A stretch of 64,000 bases of DNA. Origin: Lachnospiraceae bacterium. GTDB taxonomy: Bacteria > Bacillota > Clostridia > Lachnospirales > Lachnospiraceae. Numbering within the stretch: position 1 is the first letter of the stretch; each line of letters begins with the position of its first letter. The stretch is from the NCBI GenBank assembly GCA_910576385.1, contig CAJTIR010000005.1, positions 62,001-126,000 of the forward strand. The letters run 5' to 3'. The notes under the pieces were generated by a model. It was given only the letters and a program-made list of their open reading frames with translations, made no database searches and was not told the DNA's origin. Shown piece by piece: positions 43,269-52,600 of the stretch. The position numbers and the translations under genes were made by a program.

Positions 43269-45071
43269 TTATCTTTTTAAAGTCACCTTCTTTACTTTGC
43301 TCGCTTTTCCCATCACTTTGGCGCCTGTAGAATCAATTCTATAGGCATGTACTTTAAAATAATATGTACCCTTCTTTAAATTCTTTATAGTCATATTTGT
43401 TGTTTTAATATACTTCAGTTTGATGTCTTTGGAAAACTTAGCATTTTTTGCATAAATAATTTTATAACCGTCTACACCTTTTAATTTTTTAATCTTTACA
43501 AGAACTTTTCGGTCTTTTTGCACTTTTAAGGATGAAACAGAGGCTCTTTTTACTGTCACCTTCTGCCATTTTGCCTCTAAGGTAATGTCTTTTTTAACAC
43601 TGGATCCGAAAGAATATTTCTTTTTTCCCAGATACCAGCCCTTAAAAATATATTTTTTCCTTTTCGGGCTCTGCGGTGATTTTACTAATTTGCCTTCCTC
43701 AACTTTTTCTATCCTATCCTTTTTTCCATTATTGTAAACAAATTTTACATGATAAAATTTTGGTTGTGGATCAACTGGCTCCGGTTCCGGTGTTGGTTCC
43801 GGTTCTGGCGTTGGTTCCGGCTCCGGCGTTGGCTCTGGTTGTGGTTGAGTTCCCGGATAAGTAGTATGATCAGGAACACTGCCATTCTCCCAAGGTGAGG
43901 GCAGATATTGGTCTGATACATAAACAGTAGACAAAAAATCATAAGCTGCTCTGTCGTAAACTTTCAGTTCTGCCCTTGTGTTGATTGGCCCACGCACACC
44001 ATCCCAATTACCATCAAAAGTATCATCCATCGCATTAAACCAGATTGCACTTAAAGTTGCAAAATATTCATATTCATTGGATCCTGCATAAGAATTGGGC
44101 CATTTTCCATCTGCAATTGCCTGCTGATAAATCGTGGAGAGCTTTTGCTGTTGTGTCTGACTGAGGCCAAAGGAATGTACCGTGTGAGCAAACTCATGCG
44201 TTAAAATCGATTCATCTTTATATCCAGTTGTATAATCGCCAGTCTTTAAACGCAGGACATTAGCATCCCGAATGGAGGCTAGCTGTGTGCCGCCAAAACC
44301 TTCCACATATAAATAAGCCTCGTCGTACTCAAAACGATGTTCTGGAATATCATAGGCGATTTCACCTTCCCCATAAATACCCAGCATACAACCCGCTTCT
44401 CCCATACGTTTTGCAACATCTCGATTGGCAAGAAGAATCTTTAACATTGATTCTGCAGTGGTCATAGCCTCCTCTTTTACATTGGCAGTCCCTAAAATCT
44501 TCACGCCACAATCTAAAGTAATTTCTTTTTGATAGAAAGGCTGATAAGTATTTACGGTAATCGTCTGCTCCGGCACAGACACACCTGATTTACTTTTGAT
44601 TCTATCTTTCTTAATCTTCACTTTAATCTCTGGCAGATCATTCAAATTTGTAATCGGATTTGTAAGGCGTATTGTCGTCTTTGGGCTGTCAGGATTCTGA
44701 GGATAGTGACTATTCCTTGTATTGTAATATACAACGCCTTTGTACTCATAATTGTTCTGATCTGCAAAACAATAATAATAGATGGGATTCTCTATGCCAG
44801 CCACAGTGACAGCATAATTCTGTTCCTGCATAACAAGACTCCCATTTAAACTTTTACTATCCACCCAGCCTGCTCCTGTCACTTCCTCACTCCAGTAAAG
44901 TTCAATATCTTGATTGTTAATAAGCTGAGCTTTGACAATTGATGGTACACGATCTGCAGCCTGGACATTTAATGAAAACAAAATACTAACCATAAAGATA
45001 AACAGAAAGATCCAGATTCCCTGCCCTAACATTTTACTTACAGTGTTGCTGTACTCTTTTCGTTTCTGCAT
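43269..45071 (-). CDS. Secreted HExxH metallopeptidase with InlB-type repeat
   Basis: A secreted protein of 600 aa with an N-terminal signal/membrane segment (about 15-38). A beta-rich N-terminal domain (about 40-185) is followed by a gluzincin-like catalytic domain. HEFAHTVHSF near residue 289 holds the zinc site, and NEYEYFATLSAIWFNA near 333 offers the third ligand Glu. A PEPTPEPEP linker (about 408-430), an InlB/Listeria-Bacteroides repeat (FVYNNGKKDRIEKV...FKGWYLGKKK...LEAKW, about 435-500) and a Lys-rich FN3-like end (KKGTYYFKVHAYRID) follow. The closest idea is an anthrax-toxin-lethal-factor-like or PPEP-type peptidase, but this is not certain. It may clip glycoproteins such as extensins or mucins. 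It probably starts the operon with the YesM/YesN genes. Confidence 0.8.
   Translation of the reverse strand: MQKRKEYSNTVSKMLGQGIWIFLFIFMVSILFSLNVQAADRVPSIVKAQLINNQDIELYWSEEVTGAGWVDSKSLNGSLVMQEQNYAVTVAGIENPIYYYCFADQNNYEYKGVVYYNTRNSHYPQNPDSPKTTIRLTNPITNLNDLPEIKVKIKKDRIKSKSGVSVPEQTITVNTYQPFYQKEITLDCGVKILGTANVKEEAMTTAESMLKILLANRDVAKRMGEAGCMLGIYGEGEIAYDIPEHRFEYDEAYLYVEGFGGTQLASIRDANVLRLKTGDYTTGYKDESILTHEFAHTVHSFGLSQTQQQKLSTIYQQAIADGKWPNSYAGSNEYEYFATLSAIWFNAMDDTFDGNWDGVRGPINTRAELKVYDRAAYDFLSTVYVSDQYLPSPWENGSVPDHTTYPGTQPQPEPTPEPEPTPEPEPTPEPEPVDPQPKFYHVKFVYNNGKKDRIEKVEEGKLVKSPQSPKRKKYIFKGWYLGKKKYSFGSSVKKDITLEAKWQKVTVKRASVSSLKVQKDRKVLVKIKKLKGVDGYKIIYAKNAKFSKDIKLKYIKTTNMTIKNLKKGTYYFKVHAYRIDSTGAKVMGKASKVKKVTLKR
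43788..43850. repeat. Pro-Glu-Pro-Thr linker repeat
   Basis: A short tandem repeat of units like GGTTCCGGTTCTGGCGTT encodes the PEPTPEPEP linker of the metallopeptidase. Confidence 0.7.
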
Positions 45072-45162
45072 CTTCCATTCCTCATTTCTTATTTTATAAC
45101 ACTTTTTTTCGATCTCTTTCCATTGATCAGGCTTTAGATATACATTGCATCTCTTTGTTTTG

Positions 45163-46299
45163 TCATCCCTGTATCTGCAATAATTTTGTCTTTAACTCCC
45201 CTTCCAGGCGATGAATTTCCTGTTCTGCTTCCCTGCGTTTTTCCTTACCTTCTTTTTGAATGCGCATCACCTCATCCAGTGTGGAAATCAAAGATTCATT
45301 GGTAATACGAAGTGTTTCCATATCCACAATCCCTCTCTCAGATTCTCGAGCGGTCTCAATGGTAGCCATTTTTAATTTTTCGGCATTTTTCTTCAATAAT
45401 TCATTGGTAAGATCTGTCACTTCCCGCTGTGCTGCTGCTGCCTGGGCAGAATGTTCCACACCCATTGCCAAAACCATCTGACTTTTCCACAGAGGTATGG
45501 TATTTACGATCGTAGATTGAATTTTCTCTACCATAATTGTGTCATTATTCTGTACCAATCGAATCTGAGGCGCTGTCTGAATGGAAATCATACGTGTTAA
45601 TTCTAAATCATGAATTTTTTTGTCAAATCTGTTGCAGAGCGCTTCCAGATCATTTGCTTCCTGTGCATCCTCTGGCAGACCAGAAATTCTCGCCTTTTCC
45701 ACCAAAGCTGCCAATTCTGTACTCCTCACTTGCTCAAGTTTCCGTTTTCCGGCCAAGATATACATAGATAACTCTTTAAAATAGACTTTATTCTGTTCAT
45801 ACATCTTATCCAAAATCGCCGAATCTTTCATAAGCTGTACTTGATGTCCTTCCAACACCTTTACAATCTTATTGACATTGGTCTCCGCTTTATCATATTT
45901 GGTTTTTAAGACGCTTATTTTCTGTGTGGACTTTTTAAAGAATCCAAGAAATCCTTTTTCCTCTTCTGCGTCAAAACCTTTTAATTCTGTGACTACACCT
46001 GTAATCAGTTCTCCAATTTCCCCCAAATCTTTCGTCTGTACATTGATCAGCGCTTTCTCCGAGAAATCTGCCATTTTCTTCTGTGTGCCAGCCCCATATT
46101 GAAGGATAATATTTGAATTGTGTAAGTCAATCTGATTTGTAAACTGTTCCACCATGCGTCGCTCTTCCTCAGAGAGCATCGTATCATCCCATGCTGGTTC
46201 CGTATTTTGCTGTTTTATTTCCCTCGCAGGTTCTTTTTCCTCAAATGGCTCTAAGGTTAAAGTAGGTGTCTCTGTAAATTCTGTAAATTCTTCGCTCAT
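45163..46299 (-). CDS. telA: TelA family toxic-anion-resistance-like protein
   Basis: A cytoplasmic helical protein of 378 aa from the TelA/KlaA family. Typical segments are LSEEERRMVEQFTNQIDLHNSNIILQYGAGTQKKMADFSEKAL near residues 43-85, GFLGFFKKSTQKI near 120, SAILDKMYEQNKVYFKELSMYILAGKRKLE near 160 and the C-terminal coiled coil. The family was named for tellurite resistance, but in Firmicutes it is linked to envelope stress and nisin or antibiotic tolerance. The ATG overlaps the XpaC-like stop by 4 bases (ATGA). This two-gene order is conserved in Firmicutes. Confidence 0.9.
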   Translation of the reverse strand: MSEEFTEFTETPTLTLEPFEEKEPAREIKQQNTEPAWDDTMLSEEERRMVEQFTNQIDLHNSNIILQYGAGTQKKMADFSEKALINVQTKDLGEIGELITGVVTELKGFDAEEEKGFLGFFKKSTQKISVLKTKYDKAETNVNKIVKVLEGHQVQLMKDSAILDKMYEQNKVYFKELSMYILAGKRKLEQVRSTELAALVEKARISGLPEDAQEANDLEALCNRFDKKIHDLELTRMISIQTAPQIRLVQNNDTIMVEKIQSTIVNTIPLWKSQMVLAMGVEHSAQAAAAQREVTDLTNELLKKNAEKLKMATIETARESERGIVDMETLRITNESLISTLDEVMRIQKEGKEKRREAEQEIHRLEGELKTKLLQIQG

Positions 46300-47546
46300 G
46301 TCTTACTCCTTTCAAATTCATTTCCAACAAGCCCTTCTTGCGCTAACATTGTATGAAGCACGGAAATATCAGAAGATACATCCCATGCAACCTCTTCAAA
46401 CAGGCTGTCCAACAACCGCTCAAACGCATCATTTAAAGTATCTAAAGTCTGTTCAATCTCAATCTTAGAAGAATAGATATTCTCTCCCTGTACCGGCTGG
46501 CTGTCAAGCTGCTGATAAGCCTCCAATAATTTGACTGTGGTAGGCAAATAATACTCAAGCAGCCTAGTAATGTCATCCAAAGAATTTGGATCCTGGCTTA
46601 CTCTGTCAAATATTTTTTGAATCAACATTTCCATGTGAGAAATTTTTTTTGAAATTTCCTGACCAGAAATTTTACCACTGCAAAATCTAATTCTCTGGAT
46701 GTATTGCTGCCCTTCCTCTATTACTTTCTGTAGTCTTTGATCTCCTCTGTACTCCTGTGCCCTGATATTATTTTGCTGGTTTTGTATTTGTTCCTGCCTT
46801 TGTTGTTCTAACCTCTGCCTTTGCAATACCTCATATTCATTATAAGTCTCATGGCTTACGATCAGACATGTTTTCTCCTGATTGAAATGTCCCTGACGAA
46901 ACCACCCCTTTTCAATCATCTTTCTGACATCCTTTACCACAAAAGAGATAGATTTTCCACTCTGATCGGCAAGATCCTTGATATTGCAGTAAGTCCTTCC
47001 GCGCAATCCAGCAATATAATTATGATATCGTTTTAACGCCGACAACATACTGCTCCCTTGCCAAGTCATCATTGCACTGCCAATCAATAAAGGAAATAAT
47101 ATCGACAGTGCAATCTTTATTCCAAGAGGAAATACCCCCAAAAATAAACAGACCAGACACAAAACAACTACTGCAATTCCTAATCCTACATTTAAAATGC
47201 AGCCGCAGATTGTCAATGCCAAACCTCCTGCTTTTATAGATGTATTTTTCTGAAATAAATCCAGTCTTTTTTTGTCTACTGGAATAACCGAATTTTGTTT
47301 TTGCAAATTTTTCTCTATCTTCTTGCCTGTCCAATTCCCAAAATTAAAACTTTGATTGTTTTTCTGCCGTTCTGCTGCCTGATTCACAGCATCCCCTGCC
47401 GTGCGCAGCCCTTTTTGAATACTGTTTACTGCTTCATTGACAGTATTGCTGATCGTCTTATTCAACTGACTAAAATTCTGGGAATTTACCGCATCTTCCA
47501 CAATATTTCGAATGTCCTTCCCGAGTTTTTCCCATTCTTGGTTCAT
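46296..47546 (-). CDS. xpaC: XpaC-like 5-bromo-4-chloroindolyl phosphate hydrolysis family protein
   Basis: A membrane protein of about 416 aa. A Gln/Asn-rich N-terminus of about 100 residues is followed by a hydrophobic hairpin (about 105-165, GLALTICGCILNVGLGIAVVVLCLVCLFLGVFPLG). A cytoplasmic PCI/winged-helix-like and coiled-coil region comes next (ADQSGKSISFVVKDVRKMIEKGWFRQGHFN near 205). The family name comes from a Bacillus reporter phenotype; no true hydrolase motif is visible. I prefer the ATG at 47546, with GGAGG 5 bases upstream, over the ATG at 47558, which lacks a site. It is the first gene of the XpaC-TelA operon and divergent from the COG3044 ATPase. Confidence 0.82.
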   Translation of the reverse strand: MNQEWEKLGKDIRNIVEDAVNSQNFSQLNKTISNTVNEAVNSIQKGLRTAGDAVNQAAERQKNNQSFNFGNWTGKKIEKNLQKQNSVIPVDKKRLDLFQKNTSIKAGGLALTICGCILNVGLGIAVVVLCLVCLFLGVFPLGIKIALSILFPLLIGSAMMTWQGSSMLSALKRYHNYIAGLRGRTYCNIKDLADQSGKSISFVVKDVRKMIEKGWFRQGHFNQEKTCLIVSHETYNEYEVLQRQRLEQQRQEQIQNQQNNIRAQEYRGDQRLQKVIEEGQQYIQRIRFCSGKISGQEISKKISHMEMLIQKIFDRVSQDPNSLDDITRLLEYYLPTTVKLLEAYQQLDSQPVQGENIYSSKIEIEQTLDTLNDAFERLLDSLFEEVAWDVSSDISVLHTMLAQEGLVGNEFERSKT

Positions 47547-47715
47547 TTGTTCCTCCATCGTCTATATCAATCATTTTGTAACACGGCGTCAATACGCCAA
47601 AAAAGTAATATAATATAGTATCATTATGTATCAAAGTCCTATCAAAATCAATATTTTTTTCTTTGATTTTGGTAGTTTGTCACAATAACATATCATGTCA
47701 TTGTTTCATAATTCA

Positions 47716-47724
47716 TGGTATAAT
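47716..47724 (+). promoter_or_regulatory. Extended -10 promoter for the COG3044 ATPase
   Basis: TGGTATAAT at 47716-47724 is an extended -10 element 35 bases before the ATG at 47759. No strong -35 is present. Confidence 0.5.
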
Positions 47725-47758
47725 ATTGAAAGATTTCAAAAAAATGAGGAGGAAACAT

Positions 47759-49459
47759 ATGAAAACATCTGCAGAATTGCGTGAATTATTAAATCGAATT
47801 GACCATAAAGGCTATCCAGCTTACAAAGATACCAGAGGAAACTGGCAATTTGAGGGTTATACACTGTCAATTGATCATGTACAAGGAGATCCTTTTGCCG
47901 CGCCGTCTAAGGTTAGCGTTCATGTTCCTGGAAAACTGGCGGCTTTCCCCACAGAATTATACGACCAGAAACACAAACGGATCGCCTTACAGGACTACTT
48001 AATTCGTCAGTTTGCCAAACAAGTTCAAGCTTTTACTTTCAAGGCGAAAGGTTCAGGAAAAAGCGGTCTTCTCTCAGTCAGTCATTGTGGACAAGAGGTT
48101 CTAGAACGAACAGCATGTGAGCTTGACAAAAATGGTTCTGTGTCTGTGCGTATGGAAATTGGTTTTCCTGCCAATGGACGTACCATCAATGCCAGAGAAT
48201 TGTGTAAAATTCTATTTGAGTTTCTGCCTGGCTGTGTAAAAAAATCATTGTATTACCGCTCTCTGGATGCAAAAGCAGTCCAGAAAAATCGAGAGTTATC
48301 GGAAGATCAAGCATTTATTCGTCAAGAACTCTCCCGCCTAAAACTTGCTGCTTTTGTGGCCAACGATTCTATTCTTCCCAGAGAGTCTGGAGTTTCTGAC
48401 CGTCCTATGAAGAATGCGGTCCATTTCCGTTCCCCTAAATCAATGGCAGTGACATTAAAACTGCCTTATTACGGAGAACTTACCGGCATGGGTATTGCAC
48501 AGGGCATTACTTTGGTGGTGGGTGGAGGCTATCATGGAAAATCCACCCTCTTAAAAGCTCTGGAACTTGGGGTTTACAATCATATTTCTGGAGATGGCAG
48601 AGAATATGTGATCACAGATGACAGTGCCATGAAAATCCGCGCAGAGGATGGCAGAAGTATCAAACAAGTGGACATCTCTATGTTTATCAATAACCTGCCC
48701 AATCAGAAAGATACTGTTCATTTCTGTACAGAAGATGCCAGCGGCAGCACTTCCCAGGCAGCAAATGTGATAGAGGCAATGGAAACAGGGAGCAAACTAC
48801 TTTTGATTGATGAAGATACCAGCGCCACAAATTTTATGATTCGAGATGAGTTAATGCAGCGCGTAGTACATCGCGATTCAGAGCCGATCACCCCTTTCAT
48901 TGATCGTGTGACAGAACTTTTTGAAAATTATGGAGTTTCCACGATTCTTGTGGCAGGCAGCTCTGGCTCTTATTTCCACAAAGCAGATTGTATTATTCAG
49001 ATGGATCATTATCTTCCAAAAGACATCACTGATTTTGCCAAACAGGAGGCTGCTTCCTTCCCACTTGCAGAAGAACCTGCTTCTGTCAGTGAGAAACCTT
49101 CCTACATTAGAACTGTAAAAAAAGATCTGGCGTTCAGCAAAAATGACCGCATTAAAATTAAAACCCAGGGAAAAGATTCTATTGTTATCAATCGGGAAAC
49201 CATTGACCTTAGGTATATAGAACAACTTACAGATACCGAGCAACTCGGCACCTTAGGACAACTTATGAAATACGCACAACTTCATTTCTTTGACGGTACT
49301 CACACTTTAGGCGATGCTGCAGAACAGTTATGGCAGATTTTAAACCAAAAGGGAATTTCTGGTATTTGCAGCGGCAGTTATATCCCCGGAGGATTTGCCC
49401 TTCCCAGAAAACAAGAAATCTATGCCTGTCTCAACCGCTATCGCGGTTTAAAATTATAA
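47759..49459 (+). CDS. ABC-class predicted ATPase (COG3044 family)
   Basis: A 566-aa stand-alone ATPase of the COG3044/MRB1590-like family. An N-terminal domain of about 200 residues (KTSAELRELLNRIDHKGYPAYKDTRGNW) precedes the ABC-type core. That core has Walker A GGGYHGKSTLLKALE near residue 257, Walker B LLLIDEDTSATNFMIRDELM near 345 and the switch region LVAGSSGSYFHKAD near 395. There is no transmembrane domain, so it is not a transporter. A trypanosome relative, MRB1590, binds RNA; the bacterial role is unknown. The start at 47759 has GAGGAGG 6 bases upstream, and a longer frame from 47663 crosses the promoter. It ends at a clear terminator. Confidence 0.88.
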   Translation: MKTSAELRELLNRIDHKGYPAYKDTRGNWQFEGYTLSIDHVQGDPFAAPSKVSVHVPGKLAAFPTELYDQKHKRIALQDYLIRQFAKQVQAFTFKAKGSGKSGLLSVSHCGQEVLERTACELDKNGSVSVRMEIGFPANGRTINARELCKILFEFLPGCVKKSLYYRSLDAKAVQKNRELSEDQAFIRQELSRLKLAAFVANDSILPRESGVSDRPMKNAVHFRSPKSMAVTLKLPYYGELTGMGIAQGITLVVGGGYHGKSTLLKALELGVYNHISGDGREYVITDDSAMKIRAEDGRSIKQVDISMFINNLPNQKDTVHFCTEDASGSTSQAANVIEAMETGSKLLLIDEDTSATNFMIRDELMQRVVHRDSEPITPFIDRVTELFENYGVSTILVAGSSGSYFHKADCIIQMDHYLPKDITDFAKQEAASFPLAEEPASVSEKPSYIRTVKKDLAFSKNDRIKIKTQGKDSIVINRETIDLRYIEQLTDTEQLGTLGQLMKYAQLHFFDGTHTLGDAAEQLWQILNQKGISGICSGSYIPGGFALPRKQEIYACLNRYRGLKL

Positions 49460-49538
49460 CATAGATTATATGGAGACTTTTATATCTTTAAAATTGACAG
49501 ATATTAAAAAAGGCAGATGTTGTATGAATAATATGATT

Positions 49539-49591
49539 CCCCTTAAGTAGACAAGGTATATAACCAAAATCTACATAAGGGGATTTTTTTA
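49539..49591 (+). terminator. Terminator of the COG3044 gene
   Basis: CCCCTTAAGTAGA (49539-49551) pairs with TCTACATAAGGGG (49570-49582), one mismatch, followed by ATTTTTTTAT. It lies between convergent genes but has a good T tract only on the plus strand. Confidence 0.8.
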
Positions 49592-49602
49592 TAACTATTT
49601 TC

Positions 49603-52600
49603 TTATTTCACAATAATCTTACACTTTGCTTTCACTTTAGGATTCGACTTACTGGTGACAGTGATTGTCGCTTTTCCTTTCTTCTTTGCGGTAACTTTGC
49701 CAGAAGAATTTACAACTGCCACTTTTTTATTGCTGGATTTATAGGTTACTTTCTTGTTGGTTGCATTTTTAGGTGCGATCACTGCTTTGAGCTTAAATGT
49801 CTTTTTCACTTTCAGCGTTTTCTTCTTAGCATTTAATTTCATACTCTTCACAGGATTTACTACCCGGATTGTTTTGCTCTTTTTCACACTGCCAACTTTA
49901 ACCGTTACTTTTACCTTTCCAACTTTCTTCTTAGCTTTGATTGTTGCTGTCTTGCCTTTGCTCTTTAAAGTGGCATATTTTTTAGATTTAGAACTTATGG
50001 ACCATTTTACTTTGCCCTTTACATTTTTATAACTTACTTTAAGTTTGATAGATTTTCCCTTTGCCACCTCAGATTTTCCGGTAATTGTAATAGAAGGCTT
50101 CTTCACTGTGATCTCGCAAACTGCCTTAATTTTGTTATTCTCCTTGCTCATCACTGTGATTTTTGCTTTTCCTGCTTTCTTGGCAGTTACTTTTCCTGTG
50201 GAAGCATTTACTGCTGCCACACTGGATTTGTCGGTCTTATAAGTAACTCCTTTATTTGAAGCATTGGCCGGCGCTACTGTGTGTTTTAACTGCAAGGTCT
50301 CTCCTACAGACAGAGATTTCTTTGCGGGGCTTACGGTTACACTTTTTACATGAATCACTGTTGGATCCATATTGCTATTTGTCTTGATAATTGTAAGTTT
50401 ATAATCTGCCTTTGTCTGATGATCTTCTGCAAACACTCGGATATTAATTACTGTCTCTGTGTCTTTCAATACAATCTTTTTCATCTTGCTGTCATCAGTG
50501 AGAACATCATCCATATATAACAAGCCATATTTATTTGCCAAATCTGTCTTAATCTGCACCTGTTCTGTATCTACAGGTACTTCCAAGCGGTAATCTGCGG
50601 CTCCTGCCTTTTTCACAGTTCCTATGTTAGAGATAAATTTATCAATCCCTGCATTGTTGTCATAATTGGTACTTGTATAAGCTGATTCATACAGCTTAGG
50701 TGATTCTTCCCCTTCTGCCCCGCTAAACGAAATACGAATGACGTCTTGAATCTGTGTTTTACCTGTCGTGTTATCTTTTTTCTCGTATTTCACTGCCTGA
50801 TCTATCGCCGCCGCTGGAATCTCATATTTCACTTTATAGAGCGTTCCCACATCATCATAATTTAATTTATCTTCTGCAATGACTGTATCTCCAACTTTAA
50901 TTACCATTGTCTTGCCATTGTCTTCTTTGGAATATTGGCAATTGAGATAATTTGTCTTATTTTTATCTACTTTAAACAAGTAAGAGAAGCTTCCACCTGC
51001 CTTTGCATAACGGGTCAGTTTGCCCATATCTCCTACAGATCCTGTTCCTTCATTCTTAATATGAGGATAATTGCTGTCATCTCCCTCAGTCTGTGCGCCG
51101 TAACCAATACCGACACCCTCCAGATATACATTGGCATCACGGCCTTTCTCTTTGGTTTCTAGAATTCGTTTTTGAATCTCTGCTGGATCTTCACCTGTAA
51201 ACAGCCAATAAATACCATATCTTTGATCTGTAATCTTATAGTATGGTGTAAACTTCAAAGGTTCGCTTCCGCCCCAGTCTATACCCTTGAGTATAAAGTT
51301 TAAAGAATTACCATCCCTTACCAGATAATCCTCGATGTTCTCCATAAATTCTGACACTGACACATCATTTTGAATATTTAAAGTCTCAGAGTTTAAGGTT
51401 CCCTGATTGGAAGTAGAGCCATAACCATTGTTAAACTTCCGCACCTCTCCATTTACAATCTTAGTCTCGCAGACATCACACTGTACACCAATCTGATAGG
51501 TACTCATCATATTATCTTTACCAAGCTCTGCCGCCAAAACGATCGGACCATACTTAAATCCATAGACGGTTCCAGCATTATCCGGCAGTGTATAGGCTTG
51601 TATTCCCAGTGGCAGTGAGATTTCCACAACATCTCCATTTTTCCAAGTTCTTTTCAACACTGCATAGCCGTTACTGATGATAACATTCTGCTTTGTTCCA
51701 TTTATTTTTATAACGGCATCACCCTTTACCCAATCTGGTATTCTGAGGCGAAGATCAAATACTTCACTGGTCTTTCCACCCAGAAGTTCAACGGTAAATT
51801 TTGCCTGATTGCTGCTTGGAATATTTGTCTCCTGTTTCAGTGTTACATTTTTATCCTTCCAAGTAACATTGGAGCTGGTATATTGATTGACAATCAGTTT
51901 ATCACCAGCATAATAATAAAAACTATCTCCCAACTTGGTAAAATTCTCAAGTCCTGTTCCAGTACAGCACCAGAAATAATTTTTCTCAAGATCAGGATTA
52001 CAATATACTTTAAAGAAACCAGTTGCCATTGGCTGGAAGTAGGTGGTCATACCGGTCTTTTCATCCACAGAGGCCATAATTGCATTGATAAAGGTGGTCT
52101 CATAGTAATCTGCATATTTCTTATCGCCTGTAATGCGGTATAATTCTCTGGTTAATTTTAACATATTATGGGTATTACATGTCTCACAGTTACAGTGAGA
52201 TCTCTCTGCGTCTAACACATTGTCAGCGCCGAAAAATTCACATTCACTGTTTCCGCCTGTGATGTAAGTATGCTGTTCTGTGATCAAAGTCCAAAAGGCT
52301 TGTGCATACTGCAGATATTTCTCTTCGTTTCCCTCATCCTTCAACGCTCGATAGCGGTTCAAAGCGCCCATAAATTTGGGAATCGTACAGTTGGCATGAC
52401 GACCATTTAAATAATTTTTGGTTCCTGCGAGAATCTTCTCAAATAAATCTACTTCATCAAACCAATGCGCCGCTGTCTTAAAATGATCGGCATTTGCATA
52501 GCCATCTTTTTTTGCATACTTATATACTTCATAAAGACAGTCATTCATCCCGCCATACTCTACACCTAAAACTTTGTTTTGGATATTAGTGTCCCATTTA

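Noticed and set aside
47559-47600. GGCGT-ATTG-ACGCC hairpin and TTGACG as a promoter for the XpaC-TelA operon
   Set aside because: The matching -10 would leave almost no leader before the start codon, so I could not support it.
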